DNA of 64,000 nucleotides from Hyphomicrobiales bacterium (GTDB lineage: Bacteria; Pseudomonadota; Alphaproteobacteria; Rhizobiales; Methylopilaceae). The notes beneath the pieces are model-generated. The model was not told where the DNA came from. It searched no databases and was given only the letters and a program-made list of their open reading frames with translations. The first letter of the stretch is position 1; each line of letters starts with the position of its first letter. The translations under genes were made by a program, and so were the position numbers. The stretch spans positions 238,501 through 302,500 of the forward strand of contig JALHQA010000004.1 in NCBI GenBank assembly GCA_022842205.1. The letters are read 5' to 3'. Below, one piece after another: positions 1 through 9,662 of the stretch.

Positions 1-333
1 AAAAAAGTTGAGCGTTTGATTTAGACAAAGGGTGAAGTTTCGTGAGCGGTGTCAGATTGCCCCAACGGCCGGGGTTTGGGCGGCGCTCTGGAACGGCGAT
101 GGATCGCAATGGGCTTGAGTGGCCCAAACTTGTTATCTAAGGCGCTGTATTTGCTTGAATTCTCCGCTCCCCTAGGGAGCGCCAGCTTTCATTCCGAGCT
201 ATTTCCCAGTTTTCACCGACTGCGCGCGCGGCATCGCGTCTGATCATCTTCGAATAGAGCGAACCGCTTCCGCGGATCGTGAAATCGGCCCATGGCTGGG
301 AGCAAGTGTCGAAATCTCGCGGACGGGCTTTGG
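1..333. other. Left-edge non-coding stretch
   Basis: I see no convincing gene here. It lies downstream of the minus-strand nitrate operon and has lower GC than its surroundings. The only structure I noticed is a short hairpin at 166-180 (GCTCCC-CTA-GGGAGC) without a clear T-run, so it is at best a weak candidate for the operon terminator. A 64-codon GTG-initiated frame at 49-243 on the plus strand has no ribosome binding site and no recognisable protein features. Confidence 0.5.
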
Positions 334-642
334 CTAATTGACATAGGGAAGGCAGACGAGCAGTAGCGTCGCCGATGCCCATGGCGCCGCGCGCTGGAGA
401 TAGGCGGGCGGCACCGAAAGGCGGATCATGGCGTAAATACCGAGCGCCACGGCAGCCGTGATGAGGGCCGAGGCCCATCCGTGCGAATGGAAGGCAAGGA
501 TCGGGGCCGCGAGGAACGCGGTCGTGCCGATCGTCGATTCGGCCACATGCGCGCCGTCGCCGTTTCTCAACAGATTCGTGAATACGAGAAAGCCGAGAGC
601 CGTGGCGGCGGCAAGGGCTGCGATCAGGATCAGATGGTGCAT
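334..642 (-). CDS. Small hydrophobic membrane protein at the end of the nas operon
   Basis: A 102-residue protein with about three to four hydrophobic segments (residues 4-22, 40-55, 60-76 and 88-99), so it is probably an inner-membrane protein. The ATG at 642 overlaps the 3' end of nasA by 13 nt, which indicates translational coupling and co-expression with nitrate assimilation. I do not recognise the family and see no metal or cofactor motif. It is too short to be a nitrate/nitrite permease of the NarK/MFS type. Any role in nitrate metabolism is inferred only from its operon position. Confidence 0.6.
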   Translation of the reverse strand: MHHLILIAALAAATALGFLVFTNLLRNGDGAHVAESTIGTTAFLAAPILAFHSHGWASALITAAVALGIYAMIRLSVPPAYLQRAAPWASATLLLVCLPYVN

Positions 643-3344
643 GCGAGAGGATCCTTTCCACCGGGTGCTGAATCGAACGGTGTTGCGGGGATATGGCCCG
701 CTTCCCGAGAAATGAGGTCACGCAGCTCTGGCAGGCAGGAGCCGCAATTGGTGCCGCAGCGCAAAAGGCGTCCGAGCGCACACGTGTCGCGCGCACCGTC
801 GCCGATGGCGCGTGCTATCCGCGTCTCGCCTACGCCGAAGCAGGAACAGACAATCCGCCCTTCACCTGCGGAAGCCGCGACCGGCCGCGCCGCGAGCACA
901 AGAAGGCGGTCCGCGGCCGGCACCGGCGAGCCCGAGCCGAACAATTCCGCCAGCCATGCCGTATCCGGAAGTTCCCCGGGAGGCGCGACCAGGAGGCACT
1001 CCGTCAGGACACCGCCTGCATCGAAACTGGCCGCCCGGAATATCCCTCGCCTCTTGTCGTGAATGTCCAAGGCATCCTTCCGTTCTTTCATCAGCGACAG
1101 GCCAAGCAGAATGCCTTCGCCGATCGGTTCCTCTCCGGCGAGGCGATAGGCATATCCGCCGGTGACGGCGCTTCGCGACCAATGGGTGAGGCCGCGCGGA
1201 CGGAAGCGGACATGCGACAGGAGAACGCCTTCCCACCGTATGTTCAAAGGCGTGACGCGGGCGGGTGTATGCTTCAGTTCCGGCTGTCCGGACACGGCGT
1301 CGCAAGCGGGATTTACGACGCGGCCAGGCGTTCCGCGCGCCGACAGGTTGTCGGTCCAATGCATCGGAAGAAACGCTTGGCCGGGTTTCTGATCTGTAGT
1401 GTGACGGACCCGCGCGATGGCGCGCCCCCACGAACTGGAGATTTCCGCAATGCCGCCATCGGCAATGCCGAACCGCGCCGCATCCGACGGATGAATATCA
1501 AGCAGGGGCTCGGGGGCCTGGCTCATGAGGCGCGGCACCTCGCCGGTCCGGGTCATGGTGTGCCATTGATCGCGCATGCGGCCGGTGTTCAGTACAAGTG
1601 GCGCGCTATCGTCAGTTGCGTTTGCCGGACCTCGATAGGGCGTTGCGACGAAGCGGGCGCGGCCGTCCGGGGTCGGGAATTTGCGATCCGCAAAAATGCG
1701 TGCCTTTCCGCTTTGCTCGCCGATGGGCACAGGCCACTGGATCGGAGGCAAAAGATCGTATTGACGGTCGTCGAATCCGGCGAGGCCGCCGAGATCGAAA
1801 ACACGCGAGTCATTGTTTTCGAACGTGGAAAGAGCGGCATGCTCCCGGAAAATCTCGGACGGCCGCCGATAGGCAAACGCATCGGCAAAGCCCATGCGGC
1901 GTGCAATCTCCGTCACGATCCACCAGTCCGGCTGCGCTTCTTGCGGGAGCGGCATAAAGGCACGCTGACGGGAAATGCGGCGCTCGCTGTTCGTAACCGT
2001 GCCGTCCTTCTCGCCCCATCCCGCCGCGGGGAGAAGTACATCCGCGAGGCGGCCGGTGTCGGTATCGGCAACGCAGTCGGAAACGACGACGAAATCGCAG
2101 TTCTTCAGCGCCATCCGTACACTGTTGCCGTCCGGGAGACTGGCTGCGGGGTTCGTGCCCATCACCCAGATTGCCTTGATCCGCTTTTCGCCGACAGCAC
2201 TGAACAGATCGACGGCTTTCAGCCCTGGTCGTCCGGCGACACGCGGCGCTCCCCAGAAGCGTCGGACGCGGTCGATGTTCTCCGGCGTGAAATCCATGTG
2301 CGCGGCAAGCTGGTTCGACAGGCCGCCGACCTCACGCCCTCCCATCGCGTTCGGCTGGCCGGTGAAGGAGAACGGTCCCGTGCCGGGACGCCCGATGCGT
2401 CCTGTAGCCAGATGGCAGTTGATGATGGCGTTGACCTTGTCGGTGCCACGGGAGGACTGGTTGACGCCTTGGGAATAGATGGTGACGGTGCGTTCCGTCT
2501 TCGCAAACAGCTCGAAGAACGTGCGGACATCATCCTGTCGCAGGCCGCAAATTTCAGCGATCGTCCTGATGTCGGGAGCATCGGTCCTGGCCTGCTCAAG
2601 CGTCTCATGAAATCCCGTAGTGAATTGGTCGATATAGTCCGAGTCGAGCGACGGCGTGCCGGCAAGATTGGCGAGCAGGCCGTTGAACAACTCGACATCG
2701 GTGCCGGGATTGAGCTGCAAGAAGAGGTCGGCGTCGGCGGCGGTGGCAGTACGGCGCGGGTCGATGGCGACGATTTTCGTGCCGCGGCGCTCGCGTGCGT
2801 CAGTGAGGCGCCGGAACAGGATGGGGTGGCACCACGCGGCGTTCGAGCCGACAAGGACCACCAGATCGGCCTCGTCGAGATCCTCATAGCAGCACGGAAC
2901 AATGTCCTCGCCGAAGGCGCGTGTGTGGCCCGCGACGGAGGATGCCATGCAGAGCCGCGAATTGGTGTCGATATTTGCCGAACCGATGAAGCCCTTCATC
3001 AGCTTGTTGGCGACGTAGTAGTCTTCCGTCAGAAGCTGCCCGGAGACATAGAACGCCACCGAATCCGGACCATGCGCGGCGATAGTTTCGTTAAACCGGC
3101 GGGCAACGAGATCGAGCGCCGTGTTCCAGTCCGCGGGTTCGCCGTCGACCATCGGATGAAGCAGCCGATTCCCGAGACCAAGCGTTTCGCCGAGCGCTGA
3201 ACCTTTGGCGCAGACTCGCCCAAAATTTGTCGGATGTAGTGGGTCGCCCTGGGTCTGCGGCGACGGGCCGCCGAGAACGCCGCACCCGGTGCCGCAGTAT
3301 GGGCATGTCGTCCGAACAGGTTGTGCGGCGGAAAGCGCGTTCAT
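630..3344 (-). CDS. nasA: Assimilatory nitrate reductase, catalytic subunit
   Basis: About 904 residues; reduces nitrate to nitrite in the cytoplasm using Mo-bis-MGD. The N-terminus carries the 4Fe-4S motif CPYCGTGCG with a fourth Cys in RVCAKG, followed by molybdopterin oxidoreductase and dinucleotide-binding domains. The C-terminus (about the last 70 residues) has a BFD-like 2Fe-2S domain (IVCSCF ... CGTNCGSC), typical of NasA-type enzymes and absent from NapA. I chose the ATG at 3344, 8 nt after the upstream stop, because MNA- starts are usual for the family. An in-frame ATG at 3362 would overlap the upstream gene by 11 nt. It is coupled to the CysJ-like reductase upstream, its probable electron donor. 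Confidence 0.95.
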   Translation of the reverse strand: MNALSAAQPVRTTCPYCGTGCGVLGGPSPQTQGDPLHPTNFGRVCAKGSALGETLGLGNRLLHPMVDGEPADWNTALDLVARRFNETIAAHGPDSVAFYVSGQLLTEDYYVANKLMKGFIGSANIDTNSRLCMASSVAGHTRAFGEDIVPCCYEDLDEADLVVLVGSNAAWCHPILFRRLTDARERRGTKIVAIDPRRTATAADADLFLQLNPGTDVELFNGLLANLAGTPSLDSDYIDQFTTGFHETLEQARTDAPDIRTIAEICGLRQDDVRTFFELFAKTERTVTIYSQGVNQSSRGTDKVNAIINCHLATGRIGRPGTGPFSFTGQPNAMGGREVGGLSNQLAAHMDFTPENIDRVRRFWGAPRVAGRPGLKAVDLFSAVGEKRIKAIWVMGTNPAASLPDGNSVRMALKNCDFVVVSDCVADTDTGRLADVLLPAAGWGEKDGTVTNSERRISRQRAFMPLPQEAQPDWWIVTEIARRMGFADAFAYRRPSEIFREHAALSTFENNDSRVFDLGGLAGFDDRQYDLLPPIQWPVPIGEQSGKARIFADRKFPTPDGRARFVATPYRGPANATDDSAPLVLNTGRMRDQWHTMTRTGEVPRLMSQAPEPLLDIHPSDAARFGIADGGIAEISSSWGRAIARVRHTTDQKPGQAFLPMHWTDNLSARGTPGRVVNPACDAVSGQPELKHTPARVTPLNIRWEGVLLSHVRFRPRGLTHWSRSAVTGGYAYRLAGEEPIGEGILLGLSLMKERKDALDIHDKRRGIFRAASFDAGGVLTECLLVAPPGELPDTAWLAELFGSGSPVPAADRLLVLAARPVAASAGEGRIVCSCFGVGETRIARAIGDGARDTCALGRLLRCGTNCGSCLPELRDLISREAGHIPATPFDSAPGGKDPLACTI

Positions 3345-3351
3345 GCGTACA

Positions 3352-4944
3352 TCAATAGACATCGGCCTGATAGCGACCTGCCGCCTTGATCTCGGCGATA
3401 TAGGCTTTCGCCGAAGACGCGTCGCATCCGCGATGCTGCTCAACGATCGCGTGTAGGGTCTTGTCGACATCAGCAGCCATGCGCTTGGCGTCGCCGCAAA
3501 TGTAGAAATGAGCGCCGCGCTCAAGCCATGCGTAAAGCTCCGCGGCGTCCTCGCGCATCTTGTCCTGCACGTAGACTTTCCTGTCGCCGTCGCGCGACCA
3601 GGCAAGCGATAGCTTCGTCAGGATGCCGACGTTCTGCATCGCCGCGAGCTCGTCCTCATAGAAGAAGTCGTTCTCGCGCTTCTGATGCCCGTAGAACAGC
3701 CATGCCCCGCCTTTTGCGTCCGTTGCGAGACGCTCCTGAAGGAACGCGCGAAACGGTGCAATGCCGGTTCCCGGGCCGACCATGATAATCGGCACGTCGC
3801 CGGAGGAGGGCAGGGCGAAGCCATGCGCCTTCTGCACATAGACCGGAAGTGCGGTGTTTCCGGCGATGCGCTCGGCCAGGAATGTGGATGCAACCCCATG
3901 GCGCGAGCGGCCGCCGATATCATAACGCACGGCATCGACTGTCAACGAAAGTCGGCCAGGCGCGGCCTTCGGACTCGACGAAATGGAGTACAGACGCGGA
4001 TGCAGCGGATCGAGCGCCGACAGGAATGCGCCGGCATCGAGCATCGTTGCGGGTGATTTCTCAAGGGCTGCCAGAACGTCGGTGACATCGAGATCGCCGT
4101 CCGGATCCCCGCCTTCCGCCATCCGTGCGAATTTGATCTTCTCGTCCGGATCGGACGCAGCTTCGGCCAGAAGGGTGAACAGTGCGTCCGGCGCCGCGCC
4201 AAGCGCCTTTTCGTGCAGCAGCAAATAGCGGATGCATTTTCCGTCGGTCATGGCGTCACCGGGAAGTCCGAGCCGCTCCATCACCGCATCGACAAGCGAA
4301 GGCTCGTTGATCGGCATGACACCGAACGAATCGCCCGCACGGTAGTCGAGGCCTTCGGGGAGCTGGAATTCGACGTGCCAGGTTTCCTTGGCCGATGCGC
4401 CCTTGTTGAGCCGCGTCCGCGACAGAAATACCGCATCGACCGGATGTTCACGCGAACGGCCGGGGGCCGATTCCGGAACTGCTGCCGCCGCGGTCGGGAC
4501 CGCTTCACCGCCATCGAGTTCGACGGCGAGTTTCTTCAGCATGCGCAGCGTGTCCTTGCCGCCGGGCTGGCAGAGATTGAGGCGCTCTTCCTTCCTCGCG
4601 AAAATCGCATTGGAATAGTCCTCGCAAGTGTAGCCGCACTGGCCGCAGTCCTGCTGCGCCATGGCCGCCATCATGCGGCGCCGGAGCGGGCGCCCGGTGG
4701 CCATGTCCATGCGTTCGTTCAACGGGATTGTCGGATCGTGCCACGGCGCCGCGCCGTCATCGCCGTCACCCGGCGAGGAAGCAGGCATGAGCGCCGCGGC
4801 CTGTTCCGACGAGAGACTTGTCGGTGCGCCTTGCGGAGAGAAAACGGCGGCGAAAAAGCCGTTGAGCCATGCACGTTGTTCCGCGGTAAACGGCGCGTTG
4901 TCGGGCAGCATCGGCACGAAGAAAGGTGCGGGTTGAACGCTCAT
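3352..4944 (-). CDS. CysJ-like NAD(P)H:FAD reductase with N-terminal Fe-S motif
   Basis: 530 residues, usually annotated as sulfite reductase subunit alpha. The C-terminal two thirds is a CysJ/P450-reductase-type module: the FAD motif RLYSISSS, the NADP-binding GPGTGIAPFRAFLQER and the terminal YICGDAKRMAADVD. The flavodoxin (FMN) domain of true CysJ is absent. In its place is a Cys cluster, CGQCGYTCEDY plus a downstream NLCQPG, resembling a 4Fe-4S domain. The start overlaps the nirA stop as ATGA at 4944-4941. Being between nirA and nasA, it most likely feeds electrons from NAD(P)H to one or both reductases; this partner assignment is inference. Confidence 0.85.
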   Translation of the reverse strand: MSVQPAPFFVPMLPDNAPFTAEQRAWLNGFFAAVFSPQGAPTSLSSEQAAALMPASSPGDGDDGAAPWHDPTIPLNERMDMATGRPLRRRMMAAMAQQDCGQCGYTCEDYSNAIFARKEERLNLCQPGGKDTLRMLKKLAVELDGGEAVPTAAAAVPESAPGRSREHPVDAVFLSRTRLNKGASAKETWHVEFQLPEGLDYRAGDSFGVMPINEPSLVDAVMERLGLPGDAMTDGKCIRYLLLHEKALGAAPDALFTLLAEAASDPDEKIKFARMAEGGDPDGDLDVTDVLAALEKSPATMLDAGAFLSALDPLHPRLYSISSSPKAAPGRLSLTVDAVRYDIGGRSRHGVASTFLAERIAGNTALPVYVQKAHGFALPSSGDVPIIMVGPGTGIAPFRAFLQERLATDAKGGAWLFYGHQKRENDFFYEDELAAMQNVGILTKLSLAWSRDGDRKVYVQDKMREDAAELYAWLERGAHFYICGDAKRMAADVDKTLHAIVEQHRGCDASSAKAYIAEIKAAGRYQADVY

Positions 4945-6719
4945 TCGGCGGCCTCCGCGGTGAAGATAGCGGCGAGGTCTGGAATCTCGTGGCGGCGGGT
5001 GAAGGCCGCAAAGCCCTCGTCCGGCGACGCACGGTTTGCCATCCACGATTTCAGCATGGACTCGATCAGCCGCGGGGTGTCTTCCGCCTTTATGTTCTGG
5101 AACAGTTCACGGCCGATCGCGCCGTCCGCACCGAAACCGCCGCCGACACAGATATTGTAGCCGTCGACCGTGTCGCCGTCGTCGGATACGGTCACACGCT
5201 GGCCGATCAGCCCGATGTCGCCGATATAGTGTTGGGCACAGCTGTGGTGACAGCCGGTAAGGTGGATATTGACCGGCCGATCGACCGCGACGCGGCTGTC
5301 GCACCACCGGGCGATTTCTTCGGCGTTGCGCTTGGTCGGCGAGGCGGCAAACTTGCAGCCTTCGCTGCCTGTACAGGCGACAAGTCCGGCGCGAACGGCT
5401 GTCGCGGAGGTGCCCAGCCCGAGCTTGTCGAGTGCGGCAACCGCGAGTTCGACGTCGACGTCCTTGACGCCGGAAATGAGAAGGTTCTGCCAGACTGTGA
5501 GACGAATATCGCCGTCGCCAAGATCACGTGAAACCTTCGCGACGCCTCGCATCTGTTCGACGGTCATCCTGCCGACAGGGAGCACCACGCCAATCCAGTT
5601 CAGCCCGTCCTGCTTCTGCTTATGTATGCCGACATGCGCCTGACGGTCGGAACCGGGGCGCTTAAGAACGGCTTCCGCCGGAACGCGCGTAAGCTTTTCG
5701 CCGATCTTCGCTTCAACCTCGGTCAGGAATCTTTCAAAGCCCCACTCGTCGAGCACATATTTCAGCCGCGCTTTCTTGCGGTCGGTGCGGTCTCCATGAT
5801 CGATGAACACGCGGACGATCGCATCGGACACGCGGGTTGCATCCTCCGGCTTCACGATGACGCCGGTATCGCGCGCCAGATCCTTGTGGCCGGTTATGCC
5901 GCCAAGCGCGAGACGAAACCACGTACCGGGTTCGGCGCCGAATCCATCCTTCACCTCGACTGCCTGGAATCCGATGTCGTTGGTATCCTCCAGCGCCGCG
6001 ATCAGCCCGGCGCCGTCGAACGCGACGTTGAACTTGCGCGGAAGTCCGTACATCTCGCGGGTGTTCAGGATGTGATGGTGCCACTCGCTGGCATAGGCGC
6101 GGGTGTCGATCAGCTCCTGCGGATCGATGCCGGCGGTCGGCGTTCCGGTGACATTGCGGATATTGTCGGCGCCGGAACCCTTGCAGGTCAGACCGAGGGT
6201 AACGAGTTTCTCGAGAACGGCGATGCCGTCCTTCGCGGGAACTTCGCGGATCTGCAGATTGGCGCGCGTCGTCACATGGGCGTAGGGGCCGCCATGCGCT
6301 TCGGCGATGTCGGCAACGCCGGCGAACTGCCAATGCGTGAGGATGCCATTCGGAATACGCAAACGCACCATATAGGAGTCCTGCGTGGGACCTACGAAGA
6401 ACAGGCCGTGATAGCGCCAGCGCAGGACATCCGGCCCTTTTGGATAGACGCCGTCCTTCGCCGCCTTCTTCATGCGCGTATAGGAGTCGAGGCCCATTTC
6501 CTCACGCTTGGCCGCTTCCGCCGGATCGAGTTTTTTGCCCGCCGCTTCGAAGCGTGCCATCGCCTTGTGGCTCGCGGCGTCCGGTCCGGTGGGTTCGGCC
6601 GCTGCTGGGGCGCTACCGACAAAAGCCGTAATGCCGCGGGAAGCGCTCAGCGCGCCGATGCCCGACACGAAGCCTTCGAGATAACGTTTCTGTTCTGGAG
6701 TGAAATCGCCGCCGCTCAT
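4941..6719 (-). CDS. nirA: Ferredoxin-type nitrite reductase (NirA family)
   Basis: 592 residues; six-electron reduction of nitrite to ammonium using siroheme and a 4Fe-4S cluster. It has the duplicated nitrite/sulfite reductase ferredoxin-like half domains. The cluster-binding cysteines are visible as C-x5-C in ACTGSEGCKFA and C-x3-C in HLTGCHHSCAQ. The NirB-type FAD/NADH module is not fused. The ATG at 6719 shares its A with the upstream stop (TGATG), so it is coupled to the FAD oxidoreductase. It might be mistaken for a sulfite reductase, but the nitrate-operon context argues for nitrite. Confidence 0.93.
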   Translation of the reverse strand: MSGGDFTPEQKRYLEGFVSGIGALSASRGITAFVGSAPAAAEPTGPDAASHKAMARFEAAGKKLDPAEAAKREEMGLDSYTRMKKAAKDGVYPKGPDVLRWRYHGLFFVGPTQDSYMVRLRIPNGILTHWQFAGVADIAEAHGGPYAHVTTRANLQIREVPAKDGIAVLEKLVTLGLTCKGSGADNIRNVTGTPTAGIDPQELIDTRAYASEWHHHILNTREMYGLPRKFNVAFDGAGLIAALEDTNDIGFQAVEVKDGFGAEPGTWFRLALGGITGHKDLARDTGVIVKPEDATRVSDAIVRVFIDHGDRTDRKKARLKYVLDEWGFERFLTEVEAKIGEKLTRVPAEAVLKRPGSDRQAHVGIHKQKQDGLNWIGVVLPVGRMTVEQMRGVAKVSRDLGDGDIRLTVWQNLLISGVKDVDVELAVAALDKLGLGTSATAVRAGLVACTGSEGCKFAASPTKRNAEEIARWCDSRVAVDRPVNIHLTGCHHSCAQHYIGDIGLIGQRVTVSDDGDTVDGYNICVGGGFGADGAIGRELFQNIKAEDTPRLIESMLKSWMANRASPDEGFAAFTRRHEIPDLAAIFTAEAAE

Positions 6720-7930
6720 CACGCTGCCTCGCACAGCGCGCGTCCGAAGATCAGGACATCGCGCATGGAGGCGGTATCCGCGCCGCTCTGGATGAGATCG
6801 AAGAAAAATGCGCCGTCGGACGTCTCCCCGTAAAGGACCGCACCGATGAGCCGGCCATTCTTCAGCACCAGCCGCCGGTACGCTCCGCGCCGCGGATCGC
6901 GAAGGATGATGTCCTCACAACCTTCGTCGTGCGAAAAATCTCCTGCGGAAAACAACTCGATGCCGGACACCTTAAGCCGCGTCGCGGTGGGCAGGGGAGC
7001 ATAAGACGCGGTTTCGCCAGCAAGGGTCGCCGCGAGAATTTTTGCCATGTCGTAGAGCGGCGCGATCAGGCCGTGACAGACTCCGTCATGCTCGGCGCAT
7101 TCGCCGGCCGCGAAAATATGCGGATCGCTGGTACGCATCGCGCCATCGACGACGACGCCGCGTGCCGTGACAAGCCCGGCTTCTCGCGCGAGCGCGATGT
7201 CCGGACGAACGCCGATTGCGACCACCACAAGGTCAGCGGGAAGATGGCGACCGTCGGCGAGTTCGACTCCGCGGACCTGCCGCGTGCCCGAAATGCCCGC
7301 CGTCCTTGCGGAACAGACAACCTCTATACCGCGTGCTTCGAGTTCGCGCTGTAGCAGAGAGGCTGCTTCGCGGTCGAGCTGACGCTCCATGAGATGTGGC
7401 ATCAGATGCACGACGGTGACGCCCATGCCGCGCTGTTTCAGTCCATATGCGGCTTCGAGCCCGAGCAATCCGCCTCCGATGACGACGGCACGGGCGCCAT
7501 CGCGCGTCTGCCGCAGCATCGCCTCGACATCACCGGCATTGCGGAATGTCATGACGCCGGGAAGTTCGCTGCCAGGCACCGGCAGAGGAGCGGGCTCGGA
7601 ACCCGTTGCGAGGATCAGCCTGTCATAGGCGAAGCTGCGACCGTCGCCGGTGACGACAATACGCGCGTCCCGGTGTATCGCGGTTACCCGCACGCCGGTG
7701 TGAAGCGCGATGCCGTTTGCTTCATACCAGGCGCGATCATGCGTCACGATCTCGTCGAAGCGTTTCTCACCCGCGAGCATAGGCGAGAGCATGATGCGGC
7801 TATAGGCCGGGTGTGGCTCGGCTCCGAATACGGCGATGTCGTACCGTCCTGGAGCGCGCGCAAGGACTTCCTCGATGGCGCGGATGCCGGCCATGCCGTT
7901 GCCGACGACGAGAAGGCGTTCGCGTATCAT
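6719..7930 (-). CDS. NirB-like FAD/NAD(P)-dependent oxidoreductase
   Basis: 403 residues, two-dinucleotide-binding-domain flavoprotein. The N-terminal FAD motif (LLVVGNGMAGIRAIEEV), the central NAD motif (VVIGGGLLGLEAAYGL) and the FAAGECAEH motif match the reductase half of NirB/NasB and related rubredoxin reductases. It lacks the BFD Fe-S and siroheme domains of full NirB. The start lies directly after the nrtD stop (TAA-ATG). A role as NAD(P)H dehydrogenase in nitrite/nitrate reduction is inferred from its position between the transporter and nirA. Confidence 0.88.
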   Translation of the reverse strand: MIRERLLVVGNGMAGIRAIEEVLARAPGRYDIAVFGAEPHPAYSRIMLSPMLAGEKRFDEIVTHDRAWYEANGIALHTGVRVTAIHRDARIVVTGDGRSFAYDRLILATGSEPAPLPVPGSELPGVMTFRNAGDVEAMLRQTRDGARAVVIGGGLLGLEAAYGLKQRGMGVTVVHLMPHLMERQLDREAASLLQRELEARGIEVVCSARTAGISGTRQVRGVELADGRHLPADLVVVAIGVRPDIALAREAGLVTARGVVVDGAMRTSDPHIFAAGECAEHDGVCHGLIAPLYDMAKILAATLAGETASYAPLPTATRLKVSGIELFSAGDFSHDEGCEDIILRDPRRGAYRRLVLKNGRLIGAVLYGETSDGAFFFDLIQSGADTASMRDVLIFGRALCEAA

Positions 7931-8728
7931 TTACGCAGCCTCGACGAAGCGGTGGCGCTCATACAGGAACTTCAGAACGGCGGAGCGGCACCGCAGATAG
8001 GCAGGATCGCTAACAAGCTCGAGCCGTTTTCGCGGTCGCGCCAGCGGCACGTCGAGAATCTCGCCGATGCGTGCGGACGGGCCGTTCGTCATCATCACGA
8101 TACGGTCGGACAGCAGTACCGCCTCGTCGACATCGTGAGTGATCATCATCACCGTATTGCCGAGCGTCGCGTGGATCTGCATGACCGAGTCCTGCAGATG
8201 CGCGCGGGTTAAGGCGTCAAGCGCACCGAACGGCTCGTCGAGCAGAAGAACCTTCGGCTCCATCGCCAGCGCGCGGGCAATGCCGACGCGCTGCTTCATG
8301 CCGCCGGAAATTTCCGCAGGGCGTTTGTCTTTCGCGTGAACCATCTGCACAAGTTCGAGATTGTGCATCGTCCAGTCATGACGAGCCGCAGCCGATTTCG
8401 ATTTCCGGAAAACCTTGTCCACGGCGAGACGAACGTTCTCGTAGACAGTCAGCCACGGCAGCAGGGAGTGGTTCTGGAACACGACGGCGCGATCAGGTCC
8501 CGGATCGCTGACCTCGCGCTGGTCGAGGAGAACGACGCCGGTCGTTGCAGGAGTGAGTCCCGCGATGATGTTGAGGAGAGTGGATTTTCCGCAGCCCGAA
8601 TGGCCGATGATCGAGATGTATTCACCGCGCTCGACCTTGAGGTCGATGCCGGTGAGAACCTCGGTCGTCGCGCCGCCGCGGGAGAAGGTCTTTCCGACCT
8701 GTTCGATGGAGAGATAGGACTGTCCCAT
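7931..8728 (-). CDS. nrtD: Nitrate ABC transporter ATP-binding protein
   Basis: 265 residues. Walker A GHSGCGKST, Q-loop in VFQNHSLLPWLT, signature SGGMKQRVGIARAL and Walker B VLLLDEPFGALD are intact. It is most like NrtD/SsuB/TauB-type ATPases, and the nitrate context fixes the assignment as NrtD. It has no C-terminal substrate-binding fusion of the NrtC type. It powers import through NrtB. The adjacent genes are nrtB upstream and the FAD oxidoreductase directly downstream. Confidence 0.93.
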   Translation of the reverse strand: MGQSYLSIEQVGKTFSRGGATTEVLTGIDLKVERGEYISIIGHSGCGKSTLLNIIAGLTPATTGVVLLDQREVSDPGPDRAVVFQNHSLLPWLTVYENVRLAVDKVFRKSKSAAARHDWTMHNLELVQMVHAKDKRPAEISGGMKQRVGIARALAMEPKVLLLDEPFGALDALTRAHLQDSVMQIHATLGNTVMMITHDVDEAVLLSDRIVMMTNGPSARIGEILDVPLARPRKRLELVSDPAYLRCRSAVLKFLYERHRFVEAA

Positions 8729-8739
8729 TGCCGGTGTTC

Positions 8740-9630
8740 CTACGAAGTTGTGGTGCCGCGGGTGACGAAATGGGCGATCAGCGCGACGAGGCGGTCAAGG
8801 ATGAAACCGACAATGCCGACATAGATAAGCGCCACGATGATGTCGCTGATGAGCGAGGAGTTCCATGCGTCCCAGATGAAGAAGCCGATGCCGACGCCGC
8901 CGATCAGCATTTCGGCCGCGACGATGGCGAGCCAGCTAAGACCGATGCCGATCTTCAGGCCGGTGAATATGTACGGTGCGGCCGCCGGGATCATGATCTT
9001 CACGGCGTACTCGAAGGGGTTCAGCCGCAGCACCCGCGCGACGTTGACGTAGTCAGGCGGGATGTTGCGGATGCCGACGGCGGTGTTGATGACGACCGGC
9101 CAGACCGCCGTGATGAAGATGACGAAAATCGCCGACGGCTCCCCGCTCTGGAACGCGGCCAGCGCGAGCGGTAGCCAGGCGAGCGGCGGGACCGTGCGGA
9201 GAACCTGAAACAGCGGATCGAGGCCGCGCATGGCCCAGGTTGATTGTCCGATCAGCGTGCCGACGGCGACGCCAACCACGGCCGCAATCGTATAACCGAC
9301 CATGACGCGCTGCAGGCTGGCGAGAAGGTGCCAGAAAAGCCCCTTGTCCAGTCCGCCGCGGTCATAGAACGGATCGGTGATCAGCTCCCATGTATCGGTG
9401 ACGACCTGCGACGGTGGCGGCAGACTTGCACCCTCGCCGCTGCACAGGAACTCCCATAACGCCACGAGTATAAGCAGCGTGATCGCAGGCGGCAGTATTC
9501 TCTCCGCAATACCGCGCAGCATCGGCACTACGGTCGCCGCGAACTGCGGCGCCGGGGCCGGCATTGCCAGGACCTTCGCTTTCGGGAAGGGGCGGACCTT
9601 CTTTTCGGTATCTATTGCTGGAAGGCTCAT
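8740..9630 (-). CDS. nrtB: Nitrate ABC transporter permease
   Basis: 296 residues with about six membrane segments after a roughly 45-residue cytoplasmic N-terminus. The EAA loop of binding-protein-dependent permeases is present (ARVLRLNPFEYAVKIMIPAAAPYIFTG region). It forms the channel for the NrtABD importer. Only 11 nt separate it from nrtD. Confidence 0.92.
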   Translation of the reverse strand: MSLPAIDTEKKVRPFPKAKVLAMPAPAPQFAATVVPMLRGIAERILPPAITLLILVALWEFLCSGEGASLPPPSQVVTDTWELITDPFYDRGGLDKGLFWHLLASLQRVMVGYTIAAVVGVAVGTLIGQSTWAMRGLDPLFQVLRTVPPLAWLPLALAAFQSGEPSAIFVIFITAVWPVVINTAVGIRNIPPDYVNVARVLRLNPFEYAVKIMIPAAAPYIFTGLKIGIGLSWLAIVAAEMLIGGVGIGFFIWDAWNSSLISDIIVALIYVGIVGFILDRLVALIAHFVTRGTTTS

Positions 9631-9662
9631 GTTGCCTCTCCTTGTCGTTACGTTGGCGGCGG

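Noticed and set aside
693-3200. 835-codon open frame on the plus strand across nasA
   Set aside because: Antisense shadow of nasA caused by high-GC codon usage; the minus-strand frame has all Mo-enzyme motifs.
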